Assembly: GCA_037127255.1 (NCBI GenBank)
Contig: JBANSL010000013.1
Location: 25,515,688 to 25,579,687, forward strand
Reading direction: 5' to 3'
DNA: 64,000 nt
Origin: Persicaria tinctoria
Lineage: Eukaryota > Streptophyta > Magnoliopsida > Caryophyllales > Polygonaceae
Shown: positions 1 through 12,723 of the stretch, piece after piece
Layout of the letters: the number at the start of each line of letters is the position of its first letter
Position numbering within the stretch: the stretch's first letter is position 1
The notes under the pieces: generated by a model
Seen by the model: the letters and a program-made list of their open reading frames with translations, nothing else
What the model was told of the DNA's origin: nothing
Database searches by the model: none
Made by a program: the position numbers and the translations under genes

Positions 1-2409
1 GCCTCCACCCCTGCCAGCGTATCAATTCCCTTCAAACGTATTAAGGAAAAGAAAATTATCTTCACCAGTATACATTGCAAAACCATGGCATGACAACAAA
101 AATCACTCTGGTATGTTCACATAAGCTATTGTGCTTCTGTACTACCAGAATAGAACCATCAACACCGAATTGATGAGTAATGTATCATGTATGGTGATAA
201 TCAACCCCCACCATATCAATATGAAGAAGTTGCAGTTAAACATGAAAACATATCACTACAATAAAAAACATTTCCCTATATCATAAAAAGTTGAAAACAG
301 GCCGAGGATTCGAGGAATGAGACAAGAAAAATTTGCTGAAGGTAGAGATTCCTGCAGCTAAAATCTAAGCAGGGGAATCCGTAAACATCATACGGGTGAC
401 ATAAAGTATGAAAAAACTACCTTTCCTTGTCTATAATCATCGGTATCATCAATGTCTTCATCTGGGAAGCGTGCTACAACAGCAACAGCATTGACTTGCG
501 ATTTGTTAACTAAGGCCTCTACTGCTCTCAGAAGTGAATCTGGATGGTTAATTCTCCCTGTCGATTGCCCAGTATTTGGATCAATCCATTTTTCAACCTA
601 TAGCATGGAACATCAAGATTTCATGTGTGTGTTTATCCATAGGTGATAGCATAATGTAAATTTTAAGATACATATACAATATTAAGTAAAAAAATTCATT
701 AACTTAATAAGGAGTTTACTTTGCTCAAAACTAGGGGTGTTATTCGAGCCAAACGAGCTCGAGCCGAGCCTAATTTTTAAACGAACTTTTTATTTTGTTC
801 AAGCTTGGCTTGTTTAGGAAATGAACGAGCTCGAGCCGAGTTTTTTTTTGGAGCTTTAAGTAGTTCTACTTGGTTATAACATGTTAACTTAAAGGAAATT
901 TTAGAAATTCCATAGAATTCAAGTTATTCGAGCTTTATTCGAACGAGCCGAGCATTCAACCGAGCTTAAAATTTTGTTCAAGTTCGGCTTGTTTAAATAA
1001 GTGAGCGAGCTCGAATCGAGTTTTTTCCAGCCGAGCTCGAGCTCTTCAGTTCATATATCAGCCCTACTCAAAACATAAAAACCAGAAGTTTTTTTTACCA
1101 AAGGGCTGCAAAGTCTAGTTTTATATATACTTATTTCTTCTTTTGATTTTTTAAACCAAAATTTCAAGATCCATTTTCAAATTCTATCTTTTTTCACAAT
1201 CAGAAATGAGTTCAAAGCAAACCACCTATTTGCCAATAAATGTGAATGGCCAAACAATTTTGAAGATGGAGGTCATCCTACATAAGTTATATTCGTGCCT
1301 GTTTGAAATATGAATCACATTATAATCATTTAGTAATTTAGCATTTTACAAGAGAGCCTCATAAACAAAGTTTATCAGTGGCTAAATGGTGAATGAAGTG
1401 TTCCAAACAACATTTTTGTAATGCAGTATGCCAATTTAATCTAAAATTTTACAAATGAATCTCAAATAAAAAGTTGACCAAGTGTGATAAATGGTTAATA
1501 AACTGTCCCGTAGTATATAGCAAAAAGAAGAGTCGTCTGCATAATACTATTGGAAAGAAAAAAACAGAAGAAGAAACCTGCAGAGGTTTGTCTGTGACGG
1601 TGTATTCAAGAACAGGCAATCCAAGTGAAGCCCTCGCTGCATCGGCCACTTGTAAATGCCGCATGAGGAGGGGTTCCTCTATCCCTCCATCTAGAACCAA
1701 TCCAATCTGCTCAAAATCACATGACATTCAGATTCAATTGACTAGTGTTGAGTGAAAATCGAAATGCAGCAATGGGAAGAGGCTCTTGAGATAAACCCTA
1801 TTTCTATGGACAGGTTGAAGGTTCCATAAGCCTTGTGCAAATCTATCAAGAGCATAGCCCTCCACATACAGCACATTCGGCATGGGCCAGTAGAGCATCG
1901 CCGCATTCAAAACCTATAAACACAGCAAAAGTTCGAATCCAACTGTTGAATTTCCAAGACCTGCAGAAAACAATAGAACTGAACCAAGGGAGAGAAAAAG
2001 AGTTACATTAGGGTGAGAGATTAGGCAATCGACGACGGAGGAGAGGGCGCGAGCAACGGGCAAAGCGTCGCCGGCAAAACCACCGATGGAAGCTCCGACG
2101 CCCGTCGGGACGATCATCACGCTCGTGTAAGGCCTCCTGAACTGCTTCCGGAGAAAAAAGACGGAAAAAAAGAGCACAAATTCTCCTTGTCAGTCGCAAT
2201 TGAGTGAAACTGCAAAGCAAAAACCAACGCCGTGAAAATACCTTGTCCGGATGGAAGGAGTTTGTGCAGGGAGGAAACGAAATCCGATTGGAGATCCAGC
2301 GCTTCCATTTGGCAGGAGGAGGCGGATGGAGAACCGAACACCAGAGGGAAGACGAAGAAGAAGGGGAAGTGGATAATCCTGCAAGAGGATGAAGGTTACC
2401 CGCTGCCAT
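1..2409 (-). CDS. DUF3326 family protein, probably plastid-targeted; six exons visible, 3' end beyond window
   Basis: Exons on the minus strand read 2409-2242, 2141-2007, 1913-1797, 1706-1578, 597-421 and 29-1. All introns are GT..AG and all joins are in phase 0, giving about 251 residues before the edge. Recognisable blocks are MIVPTGVGASIGGFAGDA, ALSSVVDCLISHPN, LYWPMPNVLYVEGYALDRF, GLVLDGGIEEPLLMRHLQ and VVARFPDEDIDDTDDYRQGK. These match my recollection of DUF3326, a family shared by cyanobacteria and plants whose biochemical role I do not know. The first exon is rich in Ser, Pro and Lys/Arg, fitting a chloroplast transit peptide (inference). I chose the ATG at 2409 (MAAGN); an in-frame start at 2481 would add 24 residues. 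Intron 4 (598-1577) holds a hAT-type MITE. There are no frame breaks, so the gene looks functional. Confidence 0.88.
732..1066. mobile_element. hAT-type MITE with GAGCTCGAGCCGAG repeats, in intron 4 of the DUF3326 gene
   Basis: A 335-bp element begins TAGGGGTG and ends CAGCCCTA, giving imperfect terminal inverted repeats. It is flanked by a perfect 8-bp direct repeat, CTCAAAAC, at 724-731 and 1067-1074; 8 bp is the hAT target-site length. The body is built from degenerate GAGCTCGAGCCGAG motifs on both sides and has no coding capacity. A diverged relative lies at 56456-56757 in the multicopper oxidase intron. Confidence 0.8.
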
Positions 2410-3131
2410 TTTTCCTCGCCCCCCAAAATGCTTCAAAGCGCTGCGCTTTGGCCAAACCGTTCCCTCGTCCAAATTTTGCATATTACAGCTGGTCTGGGCC
2501 GATTGGGCCGTAGCCCAATTCGTTTAAAGGCGTGTTCAGCTTCTCGTTTGTTGCACTTGAGGTGACCAAACGTTTGATGTTCATAAATGTACAGTATTGA
2601 ATGATTATCACAATAATGTAATATAAGTACTCTGTAATGTAGATGTTCATATAACTAGTGGCGGAACCTGAATTATACATTCGAGGGGGCCAAAAAAATG
2701 TTCGGAATTTTTTTTTTATTGTTTTTATATCATATTCACGCCAATTTTTAAAATTATTTTTCTAAAAAGTTAATATTGAAATTTGAACCCTTGATTTGTA
2801 GATTAAAATGCTTCTCATTTACCAACTAAGCTAGAGAAATCTATATATATACCTTTAAAAATTGTGTCACAAAGCCCCTTAATGACTCTCCTTAAAGACA
2901 TTCTCATTTTTTAATCCTTTTTTTTTTCTTTAATTTTATTAATGTATTCATAAATGGTTTATTATATACTCTTACTAACTTAAGAAAATTAATTATATTT
3001 TCCTAAATTTCTATGCTCAATAATAATGACCTCACTCACATCATTTTAAACCTCAATATATTTATGAAATTCATATCATCCGAATAACATATATTCATAT
3101 AAAAATCAATTAATCCTTAATCTTTTATATC
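2410..3131. other. Upstream region of the DUF3326 gene and AT-rich spacer
   Basis: The first ~100 bases would hold the DUF3326 promoter and 5' UTR; I see no clear TATA box. From about 2656 a GTGGCGGAACCTGAATT stretch followed by GAGGGGGCC resembles one end of a hAT-type element, but no second end or duplication was found. The rest to 3131 is AT-rich without coding signal. Confidence 0.4.
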
Positions 3132-3136
3132 TATAC

Positions 3137-4184
3137 TTATAACTCCATTCACTTTGATGAAAATCAGAATTAGTTTCAAAGGCTTTGCCGGACAGTTTGT
3201 GTCAAAGGTCTTGAAGCGACAGCTGTGTTGATGAAACACAAAACCTGTATTTTATGTTATTATTATCTTATATTATTTATGTATGGTTTCCGAATATTAT
3301 TATATACATTATATACTAACCATACAACAAGGTTTTCGAAGATATCTCATTCCTTAAGCTAAAAGACGTGAAGATCAAATCTAGTGGATCATGGCTTCGG
3401 AGTTTCCCAAAATAGAAGATTGTGAAGATTGCCATGATCTCTAATAGCCGTTGGAGAAGATTCCTTCCTCAAGTGGCGCCGATGATCTTCACTATATAAA
3501 GGAGATGAAGAAGAGAGAGAGGGACGTACATTCACGAATATCATTGCACAATCTGCCCTCAAGTTTACGATCTCTCTTCAGCGTGTTCTCTCTGCTTGTT
3601 CTTAAGAGTCTTATATTTTGTTTCAAAGCATTTGAGAGTTACACAGTGAGCTTATAGGATATATTCAAAGAGAGTGTTATACTCGAGAGTTTATAACTCA
3701 GGAAGTGAGCACTAGGCTATTGATTCTCGAGAGTAAGAGGATTGTACTAGATAGCTGAGAGAGGTGGGGCTCTTCTAGATTGGTCTAGGACTCCAAGGGA
3801 ACGTGAGTTGACTAGATTGCAATTGTATAGGAGAGAGACTTCTCGGTGAGCTATTAGAATCCTAAGCTTTGTGAATCAATAAAGCCTGTTGAATCCTAGG
3901 GTTGTGGAAGAACCCTAGGCGGGGACGTAGGCCAAGTTCGTGCCGAACCTCGTTAACAATTCGTTGCGTCCTTTACTTACTGTTTTACCATATTTCCGCA
4001 CTTTGTTCGAATTGTTTAACTTCTATGATTCAGGTTTTCCAGAGAAAAAGATTAAGTCTAATCTCAAAGGGTTTTGCACGAGTTTCAAAAGTCTTGAGAT
4101 TATCTGCGAAAAACCGGCATACTCTATTCAACCCCCCTTCTAGAGTATCTTTATATTACTTTGTTTTACATTATCGAACCTTCA
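3137..4184 (+). repeat. 5' LTR of the Copia element
   Basis: Begins TTATAACTCC, where the 3' LTR has the canonical TGATAACTCC, so the first dinucleotide has mutated; ends ACCTTCA. A TATATAAA box at 3493-3500 is the likely promoter of the genomic transcript, and AATAAA at 3878-3883 is the likely polyadenylation signal. Small open frames inside (3451-3657, 3902-4195) recur in the 3' LTR and are not genes. Confidence 0.93.
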
Positions 4185-4228
4185 ATTGGTATTAGAGCTT
4201 TACTCACTGTTTTTGATCTAACAATCTT

Positions 4229-5978
4229 GTGAGTTTTCGATCATGTGGTGAAGCAAGCGGAGGATTTGCACAGGGAAGGTCCACAAGCAGACCGCCACTC
4301 TTTGTAGGAAACAACTTTGTCCACTGGAGATCCTTGATGAAAATGTTCATCATAGACCAAGATCTGGAGCTTTGGAACATTATAGAGAATGGTCCGAAGA
4401 TTCCAGAGAAAGATGGACCAAACGATACCAAAGTTGCAAAGAAGGAGTCCGAATACAACCAAGCAGATCTTGAAACCGTCTCCAAAAACTACAGGGCTAT
4501 TAACTTACTTTATTGTGGTCTTAGCACTGATGAGTTTAACCGTATTTCATCTTGTAGGTTAGCCAAAGAGATTTGGGACAAACTGGTCGTCACCTATGAA
4601 GGAACGAGCCAAGTAAAAGACACCAAGATCAGCATCTTCCTTCGAAAGTATGAGTTCTTCAAGATGAAGTCTGATGAGTCAATCAAGGCCATGTTCACAC
4701 GATTCACGGAAATCACCAACAACCTTGACTCTCTCGGCAAGAGCTTTACGAACGTTGAGAGAGTAAGGAAGATATTGAGGTGCCTCCCAAAAGACAAATG
4801 GGGTCAGAAAGTAACAGCCATAGAAGAAGCCCATAATCTCACCACTCTACCCCTTGATGACTTGCTTGGGAAGCTGATCACACATGAGATGATTGTCAAT
4901 GAAGACGATGGAGAACTCCCAACAAACACTAAGAACTTGGCGCTCAAGTCTAAGAAGGATGAGCCCAAAGATGTGTCTGATTCTGAAGATGAGGACGATG
5001 ATGAGGATGATCCTTTTGATCTCATTACAAGGGGTCTTTCTCGAATCCTCAAGATGAAGAAATACAACAAATATGATAAGAAGACTAAACCTTTGTCTTG
5101 TTTTGAATGTGGTGAAACAGATCATCTTGTGAAAGACTGCCCTAAAAAGACGAAGAGCCAGTCCAAGAAGAGTGATAGATGGAAAACGAAAGTCATGGTG
5201 GCAACTTAGAGTGATTCTGACTCGGACTCCGATGATGAAAAGGCCAAACTTTATCTCATGGCCACAGGAGATGAATCCCATGATGAGCAACTCGAGGTAA
5301 CTGTAAGAGAGCTCATGGCAAGTCCAAAAGAGGTACTATCGGAATTCATTTCTAATATGATTGCCAATGAAGAGAAACTTATTGCCCAAACTAACACTCT
5401 TATCAAGAAAACCGTGGACTAGGAAAGAATTATTGAGGAACTATCTAGGCGGGTCAAAAGTCTTGAAACTTCTTATTCAGGTCTTGACATTAAAGTTAAG
5501 ACTCTTGACTCAGAGAAATCTGAACTCAAGCAAGACCTCTCGTCTCTGAGAAGTGAACATCATGACTTAGAGAACGAGAAGATCTCCCTGAATAATAAGA
5601 TTCAAGACCAATAGACATCCCTCATAAGTTTTACCAAGTCCAAGGGCACTCTTGATAGGATGTTGGGTGAGCAACAAAGTTCTCTAAACAGAAGTGGTAT
5701 TGGTTACAACCCGAGGTTTTTAAAGAAGCAACACATTACCACTTTTGTGAAGGCAAAAGGAAGCAGAACCTCTCCTATATGTCACCACTGTGTGAGAAAG
5801 GGACATGTAAGAGAGACCTGCCCCTATAGAAGAAAGGATCCTCATATTATTCGCAATACATTTCCTATTCACTTGAGAAAAGAACGGATAACGCAAGTTT
5901 GGGTCCCCAAAGGCACTATTTTACCAAATATGGTTTATCCCAATAAAGGATCTAAATTTGCTCACTGGTCTAGCCAAA
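4229..5978 (+). pseudogene. Copia gag remnant with two CCHC zinc knuckles
   Basis: The first frame (4229-5209) encodes a gag core and the knuckle CFECGETDHLVKDC (CX2CX4HX4C). An acidic tract of Asp/Glu lies just before it. The expected ATG is gone: the frame opens at GTG. In-frame stops at 5207, near 5420 and near 5612 break the protein. The downstream frame carries heptad-rich Leu/Lys/Glu sequence suggesting a coiled coil, and a second knuckle, CHHCVRKGHVRETC, within 5660-5986. Gag packages element RNA into virus-like particles in the cytoplasm. This copy cannot make the full protein. Confidence 0.88.
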
Positions 5979-5982
5979 AAGG

Positions 5983-7559
5983 TTGATGTTTGTTTTGCAG
6001 GAGATCACCAAGGTGAAGGAGCAAAAATGGATTATTTATAGTGGATACTCGAAGCATATGAATGGAAAGAGTTCTCTTTTTCATGATCTAAAGAAGCAAT
6101 CCACTGGAACAATCACTCTTGGTGACAAAGGAAAGTGTGACATCGTTGGTATTGGTAGTGTTGGGAGTGATCCTAACCATACTATTAAAAATGTTTATGT
6201 TGTTAATGGTTTGAAGTATAATTTTCTTAGTATTTCTCAACTATGTGATTATGGTAATGATGTTGGATTTAACAAGAAAAGATGTTTAGTGCGCAGAGAA
6301 GATACAAGTGAAATAGTTCTAATTGCCTATCGTTATAACAACATCTATGCCGTGAATGCTGAGCAAATGGAACAAGGAAGCTTAACTTGTCTAAAGGCTT
6401 TGACGGACGATCCAAAGCTCTGGCACAGGAGACTCGGTCATGTGAGTCCACATACACTACAAAAGCTTGTGTCCAAAGGGCTTGTAAGAGGACTACCTGA
6501 GATGGACTTCAAAGGTATTGAGATGTGCAAAGCATGCACACGAGGTAAACAAACACGTAGCTCTTTCAAACCCAAAAAGGTTGTAAGTACTTCTAGACCC
6601 CTTGAACTTTTACATATGGATTTATGTGGTCGTATGCGAGTCAAATCTCCCAATGGTAAAAAGTACATGCTTGTTATCATATTTGATGAATGCAATGACG
6701 GTTCTTTAAGTGAAAGTGTTGCAGATTTAGATCTTAACAGCCATACAGAGAATGAGGATAGTGATGATGATGCTACCAAGAACACAGAGAAGAGGAACAT
6801 GCAGGAACAAATTCTCAACACTGCTGAAACTGAACCTAACAGGACCACGAAGTCAGATGTACCACAAATCAATCCTGTCGGTGTGACGAATCAAGGAGCT
6901 GAGACTAGCAAAAGGAAATTCAAATACTCCTCATCACACTCATTAAAGGATATCATTTCTGACCCTACTTCTAGTGTTCAAACTCGTTCTAAACTTAAAG
7001 ACCTTTGTGCTTTTCACGCGTTTGTTTCTCTTATTGAACCAAAGAAGGTAGATGAGGCCCTTCAAGAGTCAGATTGGATCATTGCTATGCAAAGTGAGCT
7101 TAACGAATTTGAAAGGAACAAAGTCTGGACCTTGAAGCCTAGGACAAAGCATCAATCAGTCATTGGCACACGATGGGTATTTCGAAACAAGCTAGATGAG
7201 AATGATTTGGCAGGCTATAAGAAGCCGAATACATTGCAGCTGGAGCCTGTTGCTCCCAAATCCTTTGGATAGCTCAACAAATGCGAGATCTTGGCATCAA
7301 CCTCAAAGACATTCCCATTAAGTGTGACAATACAAGTGCCATCTCCATTACAAAGAATCATGTTCAGCATTCAATGACCAAACATATTGATGTAAGGCAT
7401 CATTTCATTAGAGACCATGTCGAAAAAGGTGATGTGTCCATATCCTTTATTTCAACTGATTATCAATGGGATGACATTTTTACTAAGCCTTTGGCAGAGG
7501 ACAGGTTCACCTTCATTAGACGTGAGATCGAAATGCTTAACAGGGATGCACTTTCGTAG
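5983..7559 (+). pseudogene. Copia pol remnant: protease, integrase N-terminus, RT and RNase H fragments
   Basis: The protease site reads WIIYSGYSKHM; the catalytic Asp of the usual D-S-G motif is replaced by Tyr. It is followed by the gag-pre-integrase/zinc region (LWHRRLGH, then CKAC) and the start of the integrase core (HMDLCG). At about 6690 the sequence jumps to the linker before RT, losing the rest of integrase. RT starts (SELNEFERNKVWTL, GTRWVFRNKLDE) and breaks again near 7210-7230, losing the RT core. From 7228, in another frame, RNase H resumes (EYIAAG; then KCDNTSAI, NHVQHSMTKHIDVRHHFIRD) to the stop at 7557-7559. Both deletions remove catalytic cores, so the copy needs a helper. 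Confidence 0.9.
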
Positions 7560-8145
7560 GGGGAGCTTTCCCTTTACGAAAGATAACTTCTACTCAGTGT
7601 CAAGATCCTTGAACCTCATTTCAAAGGTTGTGAACTGCACAGTAGAGCACATATAACGGATCATATATTTGGTTAATATCTTTTTAGATATTTGATCAAA
7701 TATAGTTTTAATGGTTTTTTAACCTTCTTTATATGTTACCTATTTTATTTTCCGAAAAATCTTTTTATCCGAGTACATTTTATTTGTGGAAATTATTTTA
7801 ATATCGGATAAATCTTCTCTTGCCTTTAAGATTTGAAAGGAACTTTTGAATTTTGAATTATTTTGGTAAGTCTGATTTTGGTAACTATTTTTAAACTCCT
7901 CCCTTTGTTGAAAGACAAAAAGGGGGAGATGGTTTGATGGTTTAGTCTTTAAAACTGTTGTGAACCAAGGGTCTTGGAAGACCTTGTTTTGTTTTACCTT
8001 GTTGGATGTTTCTCGTTGACTTTGAAAACTTATGATCCAACATTTGTCTAACCTATGCAGGTACTTAGTCCGATTTTGCTTATGATATAATTGCTTGACT
8101 AAGTTGCATGGATGCACAGGTTTTGTCTTTCATCAAAGGGGAGAT
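7560..8145 (+). other. Copia 3' untranslated region with polypurine tract
   Basis: No conserved coding sequence follows the RNase H stop. A purine-rich AAAGGGGGAGATGG stretch near 7917-7930 resembles an internal polypurine tract. The working tract AAAGGGGAGA sits at 8135-8144, directly against the 3' LTR. Confidence 0.6.
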
Positions 8146-9193
8146 TGATAACTCCACTCCCTTTGATGAAAATCGGAATTAGCTTCAAAGGCTTTTCCGG
8201 ACAGTTTGTGTCAAAGGTCTTGAAGCGACAGCTATGTTGATGAAACACAAAACCTGTATTTTATGTTATTATTATCTTATATTATTTATGTATGGTTTCC
8301 GAATATTAATATATACATTATATACTAACCATACAACAAGGTTTTCGAAGATATCTCCTTCCTTAAGCTAAAAGACGTGAAGATCAAATCTGGTGGATCA
8401 TGGCTTTGGAGTTTCCCAGAATAGAAGATTGTGAAGATTGTCATGATCTCTAATAGCCGTTGGAGAAGATTCCTTCCTCAAGTGGCGCCGATGATCTTCA
8501 CTATATAAAGGAGATGAAGAAGAGAGAGAGGGACGTACATTCACGAATATCATTGCACAATCTGCCCTCAAGTTTACGATCTCTCTTCAGCGTGTTCTCT
8601 CTGCTTGTTCTTAAGAGTCTTATATTTTGTTTCAAAGCATTTGAGAGTTACACAGTGAGCTTATAGGATATATTCAAAGAGAGTGTTATACTCGAGAGTT
8701 TATAACTCAGGAAGTGAGCACTAGGCTATTGATTCTCGAGAGTAAGAGGATTGTACTAGATAGTTGAGAGAGGTGGGGCTCTTCTAGATTGGTCTAGGAC
8801 TCCAAGGGAACGTGAGTTGACTAGATTGCAATTGTATAGGAGAGAGGCTTCTCGGTGAGCTATTAGGATCCTAAGCTTTGTGAATCAATAAAGCCTGTTG
8901 AATCCTAGGGTTGTGGAAGAACCCTAGGCAGGGACGTAGGCCAAGTTCGTGCCGAACCTCGTTAAGAATTCGTTGTGTCCTTTACTTACTGCTTTACCAT
9001 ATTTCCGCACTTTGTTCGAATTGTTTAACTTCTATGATTCAGGTTTTCCAGAGAAAAAGATTAAGTCTAATCTCAAAGGGTTTTGCACGAGCTTCAAAAG
9101 TCTTGAGATTATCTGCGAAAAACCGGCATACTCTATTCAACCCCTCTTCTAGAGTATTTTTATATTACTTTGTTTTACATTATCGAACCTTCA
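8146..9193 (+). repeat. 3' LTR of the Copia element
   Basis: Begins TGATAACTCC and ends ACCTTCA, followed by TATAC. A TATATAAA box lies at 8502-8509 and AATAAA at 8887-8892. It is the same length as the 5' LTR and matches along its full length with scattered substitutions. A third, more diverged copy starts at 63165. Confidence 0.94.
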
Positions 9194-9198
9194 TATAC

Positions 9199-11088
9199 CT
9201 ATCAAAACATCTTTACGATCCCAATTTATGGATTTTATTTGTTGAAACCAAATATTAAAAGTCTATTTTATCAATATATTTTGTTAGTTTTAGAATCCAT
9301 AATGAATTTTAATATAATTAATAAATTAATTTTAATTTCCGCCTAACAATTTCTAAAATATAATTATATAATTAATAAAACATATAAGTTAATCCAAATT
9401 TAGCATGGATAATAATTTATTACTTTTTTATGTCACTTTTTAATACTCTGTATTTCTAATCTTCTAATTAAAACATGGTGAAAATTAATTAAAAAAATAT
9501 TTTACTTTTGGTACCAATATATATCATGATTATCACCATATATTATTTATCACATATTATTATGGAGGACTGTTATACGTGGATGAATTAGGGTTAATTA
9601 CTTGCAAAGTTGCAACCATTAATATAAATTATTATCCCTGCTAAATTCAAGACTCCAATGGTCACTAATTTGGACACTTTGAAGGCATATGAAACGGTGG
9701 AAGAAAAAACAAAAGGTTAATTAACTTCAATTTTATTGAATTGATTGTCATAAATCCAATGACCACCGTTATATATATATATATGATCAATGGAAAAGGG
9801 TATGGGATCAAATCTTTCGTAAATTTCTTAAAAGTTAAAAACCAAAATAAAAAATAGAAGAACAAGAGCTCATAAAAAAACCAGGCGAGCTAGGAAAGGA
9901 AAAACTCAAAGATTTTTTTTACTTTTTAGAGTCTACTTATTTATCTATACTCGGTATGTATATACTCTCTTTTTCAATTAATTTATTTTATATGCCAACA
10001 AAATGCTTTGAAATTCATATTTTTATTGATATAATTAAGGTAGATTCCTTTAGCCTTTAATTTTTTTTTATAAGGATTTAGTCTTTAATTTATTAAAAAA
10101 AACATCAACAATGAAAAAATCAAATGAGAGCTGAACAAGAAATTAAAATTAAGAGTTTAGAATGAGAATCGTTGATTTTTTAAAAAGGCTATCAACATAG
10201 TTACTTCAAATGGATAAGAAATGTGATTTTAGCATTATAGCTACTTTGACAAGTCTTCAAATTTTCAAACAACAATAGCTAGGAAAAGAGGTGAAGAAAT
10301 TAAGCACTAACACTAAAAACTTCAAATTTATTATATATAATTCCTTTTTAAAAAAAACGTTAGTTAAATAAGGGCATTTCGATTATCGATTAAAAAATAT
10401 CAGTGAAAACTTAAAATTTTAGTTGTAAAATAAAAGTTGGTGCTTCAATTGATTGAATACCTTATATTATATAAGGTGTTTTTGTTTTTAAAAAAAATAA
10501 AAGGTGTTTTTTACTAAAAAATTTACAAGGTATCTTCTTGAAGAAAAAACCCATAAAAATATAAAGATTTAATAAATAACTTAAACTAAATTATCAAGTA
10601 TATAAAACCAAGATTTACACATATACAATTTAAATTAGTTAATGAGATGATATAAAATAAGCTCTTAAATAGGCTTATAAAATACTAGCAAATACGCAAG
10701 GGTATGTCTTGGCTAGTTAGTTGTTAAAATACTCTTTTATTACTAAATATAATAACAATTTTTTTTTACATATTACATTAAATTTTTTCCGCCCAGAGGG
10801 GCCACGACCACCTCCCGCCCCCAAGAAGTTCCGCTCCTGCATATAAGGATGTTTAATCCGACTATTGAGATGACTCACCCGAAAGGATTTGTGGGCAGTA
10901 CCAATAAGTCCCCGGTTCGAACCCTGAAATGGCCGCTCTTTATTTACCAATTCAAGGATCGGATATTCGAGGATTCGGGAATGTGGTATTTGGGTGTGAA
11001 TTTGTATAACGGATGTTTCTGATTTTTTGAAAAATAGAAATAAAATAGTTCTATTTCATTTTGGGTTTTTCTTGAATCAAATAATTGG
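9199..11088. other. AT-rich spacer without recognisable genes
   Basis: Mostly AT-rich with short A and T runs. At about 10785-10960 there is a GC-richer patch with GGTTCGAACCC, like a Pol III B box, beside a GGGGCGGGAGG-type stretch on the minus strand seen at ends of hAT-like elements. I see neither a full tRNA nor a clear SINE. No coding region is supported. Confidence 0.4.
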
Positions 11089-12723
11089 ATATCAAATTTT
11101 TTTATTTTAGTTTTATCGAAAACGTTACGTCAACAAATCCTAGGGCGAAAAGAGCGATCTCGACGATCTATCCCCTGATAGTTGGCCGCTCATTCTCCCT
11201 CTCTCCGGTGTAGGGTTGTGGGAGCTAGGGGTTCTCGTCGACAACGTGCAACATCCACCGAGGTTGGCGGGGATCGATGTTGGGTTCGCCAGGGCTTTGA
11301 AATTCGATGGCAGATGGTTATGGAGGATAGGAGGCGTGAGGTGCATCTTACGGAGGAGGAACGGGAGGAGGTTGTAGGGTTGGAGGAAGCGACCGGGGTA
11401 GACAGTGGAACTTCAGCATTAACGCTGGTCGGTTCTCTGTTCACTTCGAGGCCATTTAATGTACCAACACTAGAGGTTGTGATGAAGAGCGCATGGAGAA
11501 CAAAAAAAGGGTTTGTGTTTCGTGAACTATGCAACAATTGCTTTGCCTTTTAATTTGCTGATGTAGAAGACAAAGAAAAGGTGATTCGGGGAGGACCTTG
11601 GGCTTTCGACAAGTGCTTGCTCGTGCTGAGGGAACCAGGGACGGAGCAGCCATCCAAATCAATATATAATACTAAAGGAGAAGTCGCCTACGACATGTGG
11701 CGGCTTCTCCTTTAATGTAGGTATTGAATTAATAGTTAAATAAGTATAACTACTTCATTTATTTAATTAATTTATTAATAACAAAATATTAACAAATCTT
11801 ATCCTAATTAAGTATTGATTTTTTTATTGTTTATAGTAATATTTAGACCAAATCTTAACAAATGCAAATCAGTTAAGATATGATCATGTACTTATTTTTC
11901 TTTAAATTTTCAAAAAGATTTATAATATATTTATTCCAATTTATTTTTAGTATAAATATTGATTCATCTCCATCTTCGGGCAATATTGCATGGATTATTA
12001 ACTTTGCTTAATTATGTTGCTGATAAAATGAGAATAGTCATTATATTTATTATAATTAGTCGATCTAAAGGCTCACTATATTTATTTGTAATTTTTTATT
12101 ATTTTCATTCATCTTTAATATTTCTTTTTATTTCTTATGATGATTATATAGTGTTAATCAATATCATCAATAGTATAATACTAAAAGAGAAGTCGTTTAC
12201 GCCATGTGACGACTTCTTCTTTAAAGTAGATTTTTTTAGGATTAGATTGAAAATCAATATATCAATTGATTATTAAAGTAGGATTTGTTTTAATTGATTT
12301 CTTCTAAATTTTCTCTTGCCGATAGGATTTGCCGTTACTTCTTCTAATTGATAGAATTTGCCGTTACTGAGGAGTTTTTGAAATAAAATTTTATCATATT
12401 TATCCATTAATAAATACTAAAAAGATAAATTAAATATTTGATCGAGATCCACTTATTAATATTTTAAATTTAAATATATATTTTTTGCTGTAACCTTTAT
12501 TTGAAAATGGTTGTATTGTAGTATAAATACTACCCTACACCATTGGGTTCATTAATGGCTTTCTAGATGTGTTTCAATTCTTTCATCTCTTTTCTGCTTC
12601 CAATCCTTTCATCCCCTCTTTAGGTTTCACTTACTTTTTTTGTAGGGATTATTCTGAATTGTTTGTGAGTTATTTTATTTATAGTGTTGTGGGTTGTTTA
12701 ATTTGTGAGTTTTTTTTTGTAGG

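Larger units (their letters stand above)
3132..9198 (+). mobile_element. Ty1/Copia LTR retrotransposon, internally deleted, with TATAC target duplication
   Basis: Two LTRs of 1,048 bp (3137-4184 and 8146-9193) are flanked by the 5-bp duplication TATAC (3132-3136, 9194-9198). A primer binding site TGGTATTAGAGC at 4187-4198, close to the initiator-Met tRNA complement, follows the 5' LTR. A polypurine tract AAAGGGGAGA at 8135-8144 precedes the 3' LTR. Coding order is gag, protease, integrase, RT, RNase H, so Copia. The long gag with two zinc knuckles and a coiled-coil region resembles the SIRE/Maximus (Sirevirus) lineage (inference). Stops and large deletions in integrase and RT make it non-autonomous. 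The LTRs differ at roughly two dozen positions by eye. Confidence 0.95.

Noticed and set aside
3451..4195. Small frames in the Copia LTR, with identical copies at 8460-9258 and similar at 63450
   Set aside because: They are repeated because the LTR is repeated; the sequence is promoter and untranslated leader, not a gene.
10880..10930. GGTTCGAACCC, a B-box-like sequence suggesting a tRNA gene or SINE
   Set aside because: No acceptor stem, anticodon arm or convincing A box at the right distance, and no A-tail; too weak to call.
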